Assembly: GCA_946618395.1 (NCBI GenBank)
Contig: CAMOLD010000010.1
Span: 1-22,643 of the forward strand
Source: an uncultured Clostridia bacterium
GTDB taxonomy: Bacteria; Bacillota; Clostridia; Oscillospirales; CAG-272
Direction: 5' to 3'
Length of the DNA: 22,643 nt
Under the pieces are notes generated by a model. That model was not told the DNA's origin and searched no databases. It was given only the letters and a program-made list of their open reading frames with translations. Positions 1 to 7,115 of the stretch are shown in pieces; within the stretch, counting starts at the first letter, position 1; every line of letters begins with the position of its first letter. A program made the position numbers and the translations under genes.

Positions 1-740
1 ATCATCGCGATAAATTCACTATTCGTCGGCTTTCCGCGCCCCTGCTGAATGGTGTAGCCAAAATAGGAGTTAAGCGTGTCCACGTCGCCGCGGTCCCAGG
101 CAACCTCAATGGCGTGGCGAATGGCACGCTCCACCCGGCTGGTTGTTGTGGAATACTTTTTGGCAACGCTGGGGTAGAGGACTTTGGTTACCGAATTGAT
201 GATGTCGTTATCCTGCACGGTCAAAAGGATTGCCGTGCGCAGGTATTGGTAGCCCTTGATGTGCGCCGGAACGCCGATTTGATGAATGATTTGCGTGACC
301 TGCGATTCAATATCCGGCGATTTTTCGGTTGCCCCCGCGGCGCGGACAAGCTCGTTCTGCCGCCCGGCAATCAAGCTTTCGATATGGTTGCAAAGGCTGG
401 ACATATTAACCGGCTTGGGCAAACAGAGGTCGGCGCCCGCCTCGCTTGCCTGAACAAACAAATTTTGGTTGGTGACCGAAGAAACAACAATAAAAACAGG
501 GGTGTCGGCATCCTTCTTTTGCGCGTGGCAGGCGCGGAGCAACCCGATGCCGTCCAGCTTGGAAAGCCAAACATCCAAAAGGACGACCGCGGGGCGCACG
601 CGATCGATTTTTGCCAGCGCTTCTTCGCCGTTGGCGGCTTCCTCAATGCCCCGGTAGCCGGCGCGCATCAGCCCCTCGCGAAGCTGTGCCCGACTTGCCG
701 GGCTTTCGTCCGCAATCAGAATTTTGGTTGTATATTCCAT
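1..740 (-). CDS. spo0A: Sporulation master response regulator Spo0A (3' end cut by window edge)
   Basis: Spo0A is the phosphorelay-controlled transcription factor that commits cells to sporulation. Reading the minus strand from ATG at 740 gives 246 codons before the window ends. Residues 1-125 are a receiver domain with an acidic pair D11/E12, the phospho-acceptor D56 in LLDVW, S87/S88 at the conserved Ser/Thr position and K109 in LPKP. After a short linker, residues from about 145 form the Spo0A-specific DNA-binding domain, with the diagnostic stretches GVPAHIKGYQYLR, NSVTKVLYP, SRVERAIRHAIEVAW and KPTNSEFIAM. Only a handful of C-terminal residues should be missing. GGAGG lies 8 bases before the ATG. 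The gene has its own promoter and sits downstream of rluB and a GNAT-like gene, not next to spoIVB/recN as in Bacillus. E12 replaces the more common second Asp but keeps the acidic pocket. Confidence 0.96.
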   Translation of the reverse strand, partial: MEYTTKILIADESPASRAQLREGLMRAGYRGIEEAANGEEALAKIDRVRPAVVLLDVWLSKLDGIGLLRACHAQKKDADTPVFIVVSSVTNQNLFVQASEAGADLCLPKPVNMSSLCNHIESLIAGRQNELVRAAGATEKSPDIESQVTQIIHQIGVPAHIKGYQYLRTAILLTVQDNDIINSVTKVLYPSVAKKYSTTTSRVERAIRHAIEVAWDRGDVDTLNSYFGYTIQQGRGKPTNSEFIAM

Positions 741-787
741 GGTAAAATCCTCCGTCAAAAATTTTCTTATTTTTCCTTGACAGGAAT

Positions 788-816
788 ATTTTACCATATT
801 TTGGAAAATTTTGCAA
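788..816 (-). promoter_or_regulatory. Putative sigma-A promoter of spo0A
   Basis: On the minus strand, TTGCAA (811-816) is separated by exactly 17 bases from TAAAAT (788-793), which is preceded by TGG (extended -10). It lies about 50 bases upstream of the spo0A start in an AT-rich spacer. A Spo0A-box-like TGGCGAA (consensus TGNCGAA) occurs at 826-832 on the plus strand, about 10 bases upstream of the -35. Autoregulation is an inference. Confidence 0.6.
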
Positions 817-893
817 GCCCCATTTTGGCGAAATAATTACCAAAAATGAGGCTTTAAAAATGGTAAATTTTTACAATTTTGGCAGTAAACAGG

Positions 894-1286
894 TTATTTT
901 GGAGAATGTTTGCAGGGGTCGTAGAAAAATCCTGTCAAATCCATTTCCCATCTTCCGTCGGAATTTCGGGAAAAACCGATGGCTTTGACGAGCGTTTCGT
1001 TTTGGCAGTCGGCGTCAAAGAAGGCGCGGTGAACACCGCAAAGGTCAATAAAATTCAAAACGCCGCGACCCAGAATGAAAAAGGTTTCAAATTCATATTT
1101 TTCGGGCGCCCAGGCAAAGTCCAAAATTTTGCCGCCCTCGGCGTTCATGGTAAATTGGCAAATGCCTTTCAAATCGCCGTCCCGCACGGCGCTGTATGCC
1201 ATTGCCTCGGGGCGGTAAACAATGCCGCAAATCCGGCAAATGCGCTCCTGTTCGCTCTTTTTTTGAATGGATAACACTTCCAGCAT
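894..1286 (-). CDS. Small GNAT-like protein, function unknown
   Basis: This 130-residue protein resembles a compact GNAT acyltransferase fold. A central strand region (about residues 30-58) contains YSAVRDGDLKGICQF, a helix region contains LGRGVLNFIDLCG, and the C-terminal part has the GNAT-like pattern KAIGF...WEMDLTGFF (about 101-121). No clear acyl-CoA loop (Q/RxxGxG/A) is visible, so catalytic activity is unproven. It has six cysteines (C17, C20, C43, C83, C94, C125), including a CxxC near the N-terminus. I chose ATG at 1286, preceded by AAAGGA, over an upstream in-frame start that would run deep into rluB. It begins 6 bases after the rluB stop, so the two are probably cotranscribed. I cannot name a substrate. 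Confidence 0.6.
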   Translation of the reverse strand: MLEVLSIQKKSEQERICRICGIVYRPEAMAYSAVRDGDLKGICQFTMNAEGGKILDFAWAPEKYEFETFFILGRGVLNFIDLCGVHRAFFDADCQNETLVKAIGFSRNSDGRWEMDLTGFFYDPCKHSPK

Positions 1287-1291
1287 GATGG

Positions 1292-1999
1292 TTATTTTCC
1301 TTTTAATAAATATTGAACTTCCGCGTCCGTCAAATGCCGCCATTTTCCGGCGGGCAAACTCCCAAGCGTCACCTTGCCAACGGCAACGCGGCAAAGGCGG
1401 GTAATTTTCAGCCCAGCGGATTCGCACATCCGGCGGATTTGCCGGTTCCGCCCCTCCCAAAGGGTCATTTCCAGCTTGTCCGGCGCAAGGGGACGAATGC
1501 CCACCGGCAAAAGCGAATATCCGTCCAGCTCCATGGGCGAGCGGAGGATTTCCAGCTGGCGTTCGGTCGGGCTTTCCCGAAAGGTTACTTCGTAAATTTT
1601 GGGAATCTCATGGCGCGGGTGCGTCAAATGGTTGGCAAAATCGCCGTCGTCGGTCAACAGGAGCAGCCCGTCCGAGTCCATATCCAAGCGCCCTACGGGA
1701 TAGAGCCGCGCACCGTCCAGCTTGACCAGATCGGTCACCGGCGTGCGCCCTTTTTCATCCTTTGCCGTGCAAACGATTCCGCGCGGTTTGTTGAGCAGGA
1801 TATAGTGCTTTTCGGCATTGCCCGGCAACACCGGCTTTTCGGCATAGCAAACAAGGTCGACCGAGGGTATAATTTTTTGTCCGATTTCGGCAAGTTGACC
1901 GTTGACGGTTACCAGTCCGTCGGCAATGGCGGCTTCGGCGGCGCGCCGCGAGCAAACGCCGCAGTCGGCAAGATATTTTTGAATGCGGATGGGTTCCAA
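1292..1999 (-). CDS. rluB: 23S rRNA pseudouridine synthase, RluB/RsuA family
   Basis: The product isomerises a uridine in 23S rRNA to pseudouridine. The 235-residue protein has an N-terminal S4 RNA-binding domain (about residues 3-50, RIQKYLADCGVCSRRAAE) and then the RsuA/RluB catalytic domain. The active-site Asp is about D106 in GRLDMDSDGLLLLTDDGDF. NKPRG (about 70-74) and GRNRQIRRM near the C-terminus are further family signatures. The start is taken as TTG at 1999 because GGAGG lies 7 bases upstream and homology begins right there; a longer reading would extend into the carboxypeptidase gene. The gene follows the carboxypeptidase by 16 bases. In B. subtilis rluB also lies downstream of scpAB and dacB. 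Confidence 0.93.
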   Translation of the reverse strand: MEPIRIQKYLADCGVCSRRAAEAAIADGLVTVNGQLAEIGQKIIPSVDLVCYAEKPVLPGNAEKHYILLNKPRGIVCTAKDEKGRTPVTDLVKLDGARLYPVGRLDMDSDGLLLLTDDGDFANHLTHPRHEIPKIYEVTFRESPTERQLEILRSPMELDGYSLLPVGIRPLAPDKLEMTLWEGRNRQIRRMCESAGLKITRLCRVAVGKVTLGSLPAGKWRHLTDAEVQYLLKGK

Positions 2000-2015
2000 G
2001 CGAGCGCCTCCTTTT

Positions 2016-3209
2016 TTATTTGATGGGAAAGATTTTTCTCCAAAGAGATACAAACCAGTTCGGCTTTTTCAAATTTGCAACTGCACTTGCCGTTTCCAGC
2101 GGCGTTTGTGCAATGCGCTCCCCGTCCAAATACCAGACCGCGCGCCCAACGGCTTTTCCTTCCGGAAATCCGGCGTAAAGAAAGCGGGAAAGTTCGATGA
2201 CCCGGGTGATCTCCCCGTGCCCCGAGGGCAACAATAGATCGACCGGCATCGAGTTTTGAACGGTGACAATTTCCGCGGTGCCGCCAACAACGGGCAGGGA
2301 AAAGGAAAGTTCTCCTTTTTTGGCAAGCGCAAGCGCCGAGACCGCGGCAAATCCGGCGTCCAGCATGGCGCGGTGATCGTTCCAGTCGGAGGGAGCGTCC
2401 AGGGTAACGGCAATCAACGAAAGCCCGTCTCGCTCGGCGGAGGAGACCAAACATCTCCCGGTGCGCTTGGTAAACCCGGTTTTTACGCCGGTTGCACCGT
2501 TATACAGCCGCAGGAGCTTGTTATGGTTGACAAGCAAACGCACGCCCTCCTCGCCGTTGTGGGGGATGGTTGTTTTGCGTGTGGCAACCATTTTGCGGAT
2601 CAAGGGGTTGGCAAGTGCCGCGCGGGCAATGGTTGCAAGGTCGCGCGCCGTGGTGTAATGGTCGGGATCGTCCAATCCGTGGGGGTTGACAAAATGGGTG
2701 TTTTCCAATCCCAATTCGGCGGCTTTTTCGTTCATCAGGGCGGCAAATTCTTCTATGCCGCCGGCAACGCCGCAGGCAATGGCAACCGCCGCGTCGTTTG
2801 CCGAGGCGAGCAACAGGGCCCAAAGGAGTTCTTCCAGCGAAAGCGTTTCGCCCTCAAACAGATAAATCGAGGACCCCTCGGTTCCAACGGCTTCTTTCGG
2901 CGTCACAATTTTTTGGTCGGGGCTTGCGTGCTCCAACGCTACCAGCGCGGTCATAATTTTGGTGGTGCTTGCCATGGGCAAGCGGACGTCGGCGCTTTTT
3001 TCAAACAGAACGGTGCCGCTCTTTTCTTCCATCAAAAGCGCGGCGCGCCCCGAAACGCTGACGGTTACGCGAACGCCGGCAATTCGATTCACAGGAGAAG
3101 ATGATTTATCATCCTCCTGCGCGGCGGTCGAAAAAAGAACGCCGGGGCAGGAGAAAACCAGAACCACCGACAGCGCAAAAGCAAAAAAACGAATCAGCCT
3201 GTGCTTCAT
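2016..3209 (-). CDS. Serine-type D-alanyl-D-alanine carboxypeptidase (DacB/DacF type)
   Basis: This is a penicillin-binding protein of the S11 peptidase family that trims the terminal D-Ala from peptidoglycan stem peptides, acting outside the membrane. The 397-residue product starts with a signal peptide (residues 1 to about 30, KHRLIRFF then a hydrophobic stretch). The three active-site motifs are all present: S81TTK84 (nucleophile S81), S136AN138 and K243TG245. A beta-rich C-terminal domain of the PBP5 type follows (about 290-365), ending in a basic segment (WRKIFPIK). ATG at 3209 is chosen over one 30 bases upstream because GGAGG lies 6 bases before it and the signal peptide begins there. 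Linkage to gerW, scpAB and rluB resembles the B. subtilis dacB neighbourhood, suggesting a role in spore cortex. dacB and dacF cannot be told apart here. Its ribosome binding site lies in a strong hairpin, annotated separately. Confidence 0.93.
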   Translation of the reverse strand: MKHRLIRFFAFALSVVLVFSCPGVLFSTAAQEDDKSSSPVNRIAGVRVTVSVSGRAALLMEEKSGTVLFEKSADVRLPMASTTKIMTALVALEHASPDQKIVTPKEAVGTEGSSIYLFEGETLSLEELLWALLLASANDAAVAIACGVAGGIEEFAALMNEKAAELGLENTHFVNPHGLDDPDHYTTARDLATIARAALANPLIRKMVATRKTTIPHNGEEGVRLLVNHNKLLRLYNGATGVKTGFTKRTGRCLVSSAERDGLSLIAVTLDAPSDWNDHRAMLDAGFAAVSALALAKKGELSFSLPVVGGTAEIVTVQNSMPVDLLLPSGHGEITRVIELSRFLYAGFPEGKAVGRAVWYLDGERIAQTPLETASAVANLKKPNWFVSLWRKIFPIK

Positions 3210-3261
3210 AACCAACCTCCGGGAAAAGATACAGTTCAATATATTTTTCCGGAGGTCGGTT
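3210..3261 (-). promoter_or_regulatory. mRNA hairpin burying the carboxypeptidase Shine-Dalgarno
   Basis: On the minus-strand RNA, AACCGACCUCCGG (3261-3249) can pair along its whole length with CCGGAGGUUGGUU (3222-3210): 13 base pairs including one G-U wobble. After an A-C mismatch, four A-U pairs could extend it. The 3' arm contains the GGAGG ribosome binding site and ends directly against the ATG at 3209. The loop is about 26 nt. No U-tract follows, so this is not an ordinary terminator. The wobble is tolerated only in minus-strand RNA (A-C mismatch on the other strand), consistent with function as mRNA. Confidence 0.7.
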
Positions 3262-3279
3262 TATGCGCGGCAGAGGGAA

Positions 3280-3705
3280 TCAGACCTCTTCGCTTTCCTC
3301 TTCTTTTTCTTTTTTCTTTTTGGCAAACAGGTCTTTGAATCTGCCAACCAGGTCGGGTGTGCGGTTGATGAAATCGGCAACCTGTTCAATGGGAGTGGAG
3401 GCTTCCTGCTTGATGGGCAAAAATTCCACTCTTCCGTCGGGGTAAGCGCTCAAAAAGCCGATCGGGAATACGGTAACGCCGGTTCCGCCGCCACCGCCAA
3501 AGTTCTTTTTGCCGGTTTCCTTATCCTTTGCGGGAAGATCCAGCCCGCCGGAAACAAATCCCATCAGAACCTTGGAAACGGGAATGATGGTAATGCCGCT
3601 CGGCAGATTGATGGGCTGACCGATTACGGTGTCCGCGTCCATCACGGAGCGGACCTGTTCCAGCGCGTTTTGAATAATGTCTCTCATAGAGTTTTCGTTT
3701 TCCAT
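3280..3705 (-). CDS. gerW: GerW/YtfJ family sporulation protein
   Basis: GerW (YtfJ) proteins are made during sporulation and are needed for normal spore germination in Bacillus; the biochemical role is unclear. The 141-residue product shows the family pattern: N-terminal helix MRDIIQNALEQVRSVMDADTVIG, then PINLPSGITIIPVSKVLMGF (about 31-50), a Gly-rich turn NFGGGGGTG (about 68-76), and VTVFPIGFLSAYPDGRVEFLPI. The C-terminus is a charged tail. ATG at 3705 matches the expected N-terminus; a TTG 12 bases upstream has GGA too close to it. AGAAAGGA lies about 12 bases before the chosen ATG, a slightly long spacing. The gene follows the DUF2953 gene by 18 bases, the usual ytfI-ytfJ pairing. Confidence 0.92.
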   Translation of the reverse strand: MENENSMRDIIQNALEQVRSVMDADTVIGQPINLPSGITIIPVSKVLMGFVSGGLDLPAKDKETGKKNFGGGGGTGVTVFPIGFLSAYPDGRVEFLPIKQEASTPIEQVADFINRTPDLVGRFKDLFAKKKKEKEEESEEV

Positions 3706-3723
3706 GGGAATAACCAATCCTTT

Positions 3724-4473
3724 CTATGTTGATGGTTCTTGCGCTTGTTTGGCAATGCGCTTTTTCGCGTGCTTTTGGGCGCGCTTTTTTTCAAGGTGGT
3801 AGGAGCGGAGCAACCCCAGCCAGATCCGCAGGGCGAGCAGCCCGCGCACCTGCAGGGAAATGTCGATTTCCAGCGAGGATTTTTGGGAGAGGAAGTCGGC
3901 TTCCACGGCAATATCGCCGTCGTTGCGGTGCACCGTGTTAAAATGATCCTGCGTCCATTGCAAAAGGTAGGCGGCGCTCTGCGTAGCCGCACCGTAAAGA
4001 AGCGCCGTAGAGGCGGCGTCCCCGGTCGCAATGCGCAGGTGCAGTTTATGGAAGTCGATTTGCAGTTTCCCTTTGGTCAGCGCATAGGCGCGTTGGAGAA
4101 TTGCCAAAACCATATCCAAAGTTTCTTTGGGGTTGAGTTTTGGTTCGTCTTTCGGCGTTTTCGGCTGTGACTGTTTCTTTTTTGCCTGCTTTTTTCGCTG
4201 GCGCTCGGCTTCCTTTTCGGCTTTTTTGCGGCGTTTTTCCTCTGCTTTCAAAAGCTTTTTCGGGTCGGAGATGTTTGCAACGTCCCGCAAAGCGCGTTTT
4301 TCGGCTCTTTTTTTGCGCGGAAAGACCGGCTTGTGAAAGCCGAAGATCAGCGCGTGGATAGTCAGTTTGCCTTCAAAGGAGATATACGCGCCGATGAAGC
4401 CGAAGCGGATGATGAGAAACGCAAGGACAGCCAGACCGCCGACGATCAAAAGGGCAATGAGCCATCCGTTCAT
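3724..4473 (-). CDS. DUF2953 family membrane-anchored protein (YtfI-like)
   Basis: The 249-residue protein has one N-terminal membrane segment (about residues 3-27) followed by a short strand region, ISFEGKLTIHALIFG. Next comes a very basic, probably helical stretch (about 50-118) rich in Lys/Arg/Glu, and then a DUF2953-like domain (about 115-225). In that domain LQIDFHKLHLRIATGDAAST, TALLYGAATQSAAYLLQW and SSLEIDISLQVRG match the usual family pattern. The function is not established. The family commonly lies directly upstream of gerW/ytfJ, as here, so a sporulation link is inferred. ATG at 4473 is preceded by AAAGGTGA. The long Lys/Glu segment looks like an expansion of the linker between membrane anchor and domain. 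Confidence 0.8.
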   Translation of the reverse strand: MNGWLIALLIVGGLAVLAFLIIRFGFIGAYISFEGKLTIHALIFGFHKPVFPRKKRAEKRALRDVANISDPKKLLKAEEKRRKKAEKEAERQRKKQAKKKQSQPKTPKDEPKLNPKETLDMVLAILQRAYALTKGKLQIDFHKLHLRIATGDAASTALLYGAATQSAAYLLQWTQDHFNTVHRNDGDIAVEADFLSQKSSLEIDISLQVRGLLALRIWLGLLRSYHLEKKRAQKHAKKRIAKQAQEPST

Positions 4474-4499
4474 GTTGAAAAATCACCTTTCTTGCGGCG

Positions 4500-5210
4500 T
4501 TATTCGGCGTCGGGAATATTTTCGGCGCCGGTTTCAAAAATGACGTCGGTTTCTTCGGGGTCAACCGGCTCGGTGTATTCGCCGGAGGGCGCCGCGGCTT
4601 CTGCTTCGTCCAGCGTTTGGTTCAGGTTGAGTTGTTCGGCTTGCGCGGCAACGCTGAGCGCCTCGGTAGCTGGGAGCTCGTCCAGCGCTTTCAGCCCGAA
4701 CACGCGCAGAAATTTATCGGTGGTAACGTAAAGCATCGGGCGGCCGGGTGCGTCCAAACGTCCTGCGGCTTCGATCAAACCCTTGTCCAAAAGGGAGTTT
4801 ACCGCATAGGAGCTGTCCACACCGCGCACAAGGTCGATGAACGAGCGCGTGACCGGTTGATTGTAGGCAATGACCGCCAGCACTTCCATTGAGGAAGCCG
4901 AAAGGTTTCCGCCGCGGCGAATGCCCAAAGCTTCGCGGATGTAGGGGGCGTATTGCTCCTTGGTGGCAAATTGGCAGGAGGCGGGATAGATCAAAAGCTG
5001 GATTCCGTGGGCGTGGTTTTCTTCCGCAAATTTCTTTTCAATGTTGCGAACAAAGGCTTTCACATCCTTGACGGTGATTTGCAGGACCTCGGCAAGTTTA
5101 TCATAGCGCACGGGATACCCGGCGGCATAGAGGATTGCCTCAATCGCCTCTTCGGTTTCGCGCGCGGTTTTCAGCGGTTCCAATACCGGTTGTTGTTTCT
5201 TTTCTTCCAT
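4500..5210 (-). CDS. scpB: Condensin subunit ScpB
   Basis: ScpB is the dimeric winged-helix (kite) subunit of the Smc-ScpA-ScpB condensin, which compacts and segregates chromosomes. The 236-residue product has a first winged helix (about 20-95, EEAIEAILYAAGYPVRYDKLAE...) and a second (about 100-180). The family signature SASSMEVLAVIAYNQPVTRSFIDLVRGVDSSYAVNSLL lies there and is followed by GRPMLYVTTDKFLRVFGL. The C-terminal 45 residues are acidic and probably disordered. ATG at 5210 has GAGGAA upstream. The gene begins 24 bases after the scpA stop. Its partners scpA and smc are both in this window. Confidence 0.95.
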   Translation of the reverse strand: MEEKKQQPVLEPLKTARETEEAIEAILYAAGYPVRYDKLAEVLQITVKDVKAFVRNIEKKFAEENHAHGIQLLIYPASCQFATKEQYAPYIREALGIRRGGNLSASSMEVLAVIAYNQPVTRSFIDLVRGVDSSYAVNSLLDKGLIEAAGRLDAPGRPMLYVTTDKFLRVFGLKALDELPATEALSVAAQAEQLNLNQTLDEAEAAAPSGEYTEPVDPEETDVIFETGAENIPDAE

Positions 5211-5234
5211 AATGCTGTTCCTCTGTAATCAGAT

Positions 5235-6344
5235 TCATTCCTTGCCAGAATTGCTATCCGGCAAATTTTTTGCCTGTTTTGCCATGTGGGAAACGATCTC
5301 GTTCATATCCAGCCCGAGGTCGTCCAAAAGGTCTTCCTCACGCTCCGAGAGTTGCTCATCCAAAAGCTCCTCAATGCGTTCCTCGGCTTCCAGGTCGCTG
5401 TCGTCCTCCGGCAGTTCGGCACCGGCAATTTTTTCGGCTTTGCGGCGCGCGCGTTCCTCCTCGCGGGCTTTCTTGCGCTCGGCAAGGCGCGCTTCGCGCA
5501 AAATCCGGCGTTGTTCGCGGTGCATTTCGGCTTTGGAGGAAAGCGGAATTGGCTCGTTCGGATCTGCGGGCAAAATCCGTTTTTTGTCGTCCTCCGCCTC
5601 GGGGTTCTCGTTGATTACGAATACGGTATCCACGCCGTGAACTGAATCGTCGGCAAACTCTTCTTCCTGCATTTTAATCTTTCGCACCTTCATCAGTTCC
5701 AAAATGCCCAGGAAAATGGCAATCAGGTCGGGAAGGCTGGTTGCGTCGGAGAGCAGTTCCTTCATCGAGGTCGGCTCGTTCTTGTTCTTCTTTTCCATGC
5801 GGTGCAGAATGCCGACAATCTTGATATCCACCGGGATAATCGGCTTTGCAATCATGGGGGCGAACACGGCTTTTTCCAGCTTCGGGCGGCTCTCGTTGGC
5901 GGCAATGATGCGCCGGACGGCAAGCAGCAGCGAGGTGACTTGCTGGTCGGCAACGTAGGAGGTATCCACCGAGATTTCGTCGGTATCTTTCACCATCCGT
6001 CCGCTGTAAATCTTGAACAGCTCCGCCATTTTCTTGGCGGCCTCTTTCGCCTGCTGGTAGCGGCGCAGGGCGTCGGCAAGGTCGGCGCGCGGGTCGTCCC
6101 CGTCCTCTTCGGCACGGGGCAGGAGCATCCGGCTCTTAATCAGCATCAATTCGCTCGCCATCACAATGAATTCGCCGGCAATATCCATGTCCATACTCTG
6201 CGCCTCGCGCAGGTATTCCAAATACTGGTCGCAAATGATGGAGATGGGAATATCCTCAATATTCATTTTGTTCTTTTGAATCAGCGTCAAAAGCAGGTCC
6301 AAGGGACCTTCAAACTGATCCAAACGGTAGGTGATTGTTTCCAT
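5235..6344 (-). CDS. scpA: Condensin kleisin subunit ScpA, with long charged C-terminal extension
   Basis: ScpA is the kleisin that bridges the Smc heads and binds ScpB. The N-terminal helical domain (residues 1 to about 80) carries the signature FEGPLDLLLTLIQKNKMNIEDIPIS and FIVMASELMLIKSRMLLP. The middle linker binds ScpB. The C-terminal winged helix spans about 160-250 (VDIKIVGILHRMEKK, PDLIAIFLGILELMKVRKIKM). The protein is 369 residues, while typical ScpA is about 240-260. The extra 115-120 residues (about 250-369) are very rich in Glu, Arg, Lys and Asp and look like a coiled coil or disordered tail. ATG at 6344 follows AAAGGAG. No frameshift is needed: the extension is in frame to the stop at 5235, and scpB begins 24 bases later. 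Confidence 0.94.
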   Translation of the reverse strand: METITYRLDQFEGPLDLLLTLIQKNKMNIEDIPISIICDQYLEYLREAQSMDMDIAGEFIVMASELMLIKSRMLLPRAEEDGDDPRADLADALRRYQQAKEAAKKMAELFKIYSGRMVKDTDEISVDTSYVADQQVTSLLLAVRRIIAANESRPKLEKAVFAPMIAKPIIPVDIKIVGILHRMEKKNKNEPTSMKELLSDATSLPDLIAIFLGILELMKVRKIKMQEEEFADDSVHGVDTVFVINENPEAEDDKKRILPADPNEPIPLSSKAEMHREQRRILREARLAERKKAREEERARRKAEKIAGAELPEDDSDLEAEERIEELLDEQLSEREEDLLDDLGLDMNEIVSHMAKQAKNLPDSNSGKE

Positions 6345-6368
6345 GAAAACTCCTTTGAAGAGGGAAAG

Positions 6369-7082
6369 TCAGTTCAGCGCGGTCAAAACCCCTTTGAAAA
6401 CGGGATTTGCAATCAAATAGGTCAATTTTTCGGCGACCCAGGAGAACGGGGACACCGGCAGCACGTAGGAGCAAAGGATCAGCACCGCCAGCAGCCCGTA
6501 AAGGATATACCGCTCGTATTTCATCACGGCAAAATAGGCGCGCGGGGGCAGAAATGCAAACAGGATCCGCGAGCCGTCATAGGGCGGCAGAGGGATCATA
6601 TTGAATACCGAGTAAATAAAATTCAGCATTGCGGCAAGCAGGAAGAACAACGCGCCCCAATAGAGCAGTTCCAGCCGGAAGCCGGTCACGCCGTGAAGGG
6701 AGGCGTTGTAGTAAAACGCCCAAAGCAAGCCGTAAATTGCCGCGTTAATCGCGCCCAGCAAAAAGTTGGAAAGCGGGCCGGCGAGCGCAACCAGGGCAAA
6801 CCCCCATTTCGGGTTTTTAAAATAACGCGCGTTGACCGGGACCGGTTTTGCCCAGCCGAAGCCGAACACCATCAAAACCAGAAACCCGATGGGGTCAATG
6901 TGCTTGCGCGGGTCCAGGGTCAGGCGCCCCATGTTTCGCGCGGTAGGATCGCCCAGTTTCAGCGCCACAAGCCCGTGCATGGTTTCGTGGAGCGAGAGCG
7001 AAAAGAGCAGGATGGGCAAAAGCAGAACAAACTGGATCAGAATGCTTTTGAAATCCCGACCTCCAATCAAGGAAAACAGCAT
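6369..7082 (-). CDS. Site-2 protease family (M50B) membrane metalloprotease
   Basis: This 237-residue integral membrane protein has the zinc motif HExxH as H32ETMH36 inside its first membrane segment, and the third ligand motif NMIPLPPYDGSRI with D169. Hydrophobic stretches at about 16-35, 63-78, 94-124, 136-162 and 190-212 suggest five or six membrane passes. LVALAGPLSNFLLG (about 97-110) is a further family signature. It belongs to the short YwhC-like S2P group without a PDZ domain, and its substrate is unknown. ATG at 7082 is preceded by AAGGAG. It lies between engB and scpA, in line with an operon. I would not equate it with SpoIVFB on this evidence. Confidence 0.9.
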   Translation of the reverse strand: MLFSLIGGRDFKSILIQFVLLLPILLFSLSLHETMHGLVALKLGDPTARNMGRLTLDPRKHIDPIGFLVLMVFGFGWAKPVPVNARYFKNPKWGFALVALAGPLSNFLLGAINAAIYGLLWAFYYNASLHGVTGFRLELLYWGALFFLLAAMLNFIYSVFNMIPLPPYDGSRILFAFLPPRAYFAVMKYERYILYGLLAVLILCSYVLPVSPFSWVAEKLTYLIANPVFKGVLTALN

Positions 7083-7115
7083 GAAAAAATCTCCTTTTCA
7101 AAAATGAAAAAGCAA

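Noticed and set aside
114..836. 240-codon plus-strand frame opposite spo0A
   Set aside because: Spo0A on the minus strand is unambiguous; this is its shadow.
837..866. Possible terminator between the GNAT-like gene and spo0A
   Set aside because: TTACCA/TGGTAA gives only a weak AU-rich six-pair stem with an 18-base loop and a poor U-tract, so I list the motif as a repeat instead.
3140..3160. Lipobox-like VFSC in the carboxypeptidase signal peptide
   Set aside because: Phe before Ser-Cys does not fit the usual L-(A/S)-(G/A)-C box; treated as an ordinary signal peptide.
3706..3717. TTG start for gerW four codons upstream
   Set aside because: GGA directly abuts the TTG, leaving no spacing; the ATG at 3705 fits the family N-terminus.
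7079..7104. Short TGAAAA...TTTTCA repeat flanking the SD of the M50 protease gene
   Set aside because: The stem is short and AU-only and leaves the SD in the loop; probably incidental.
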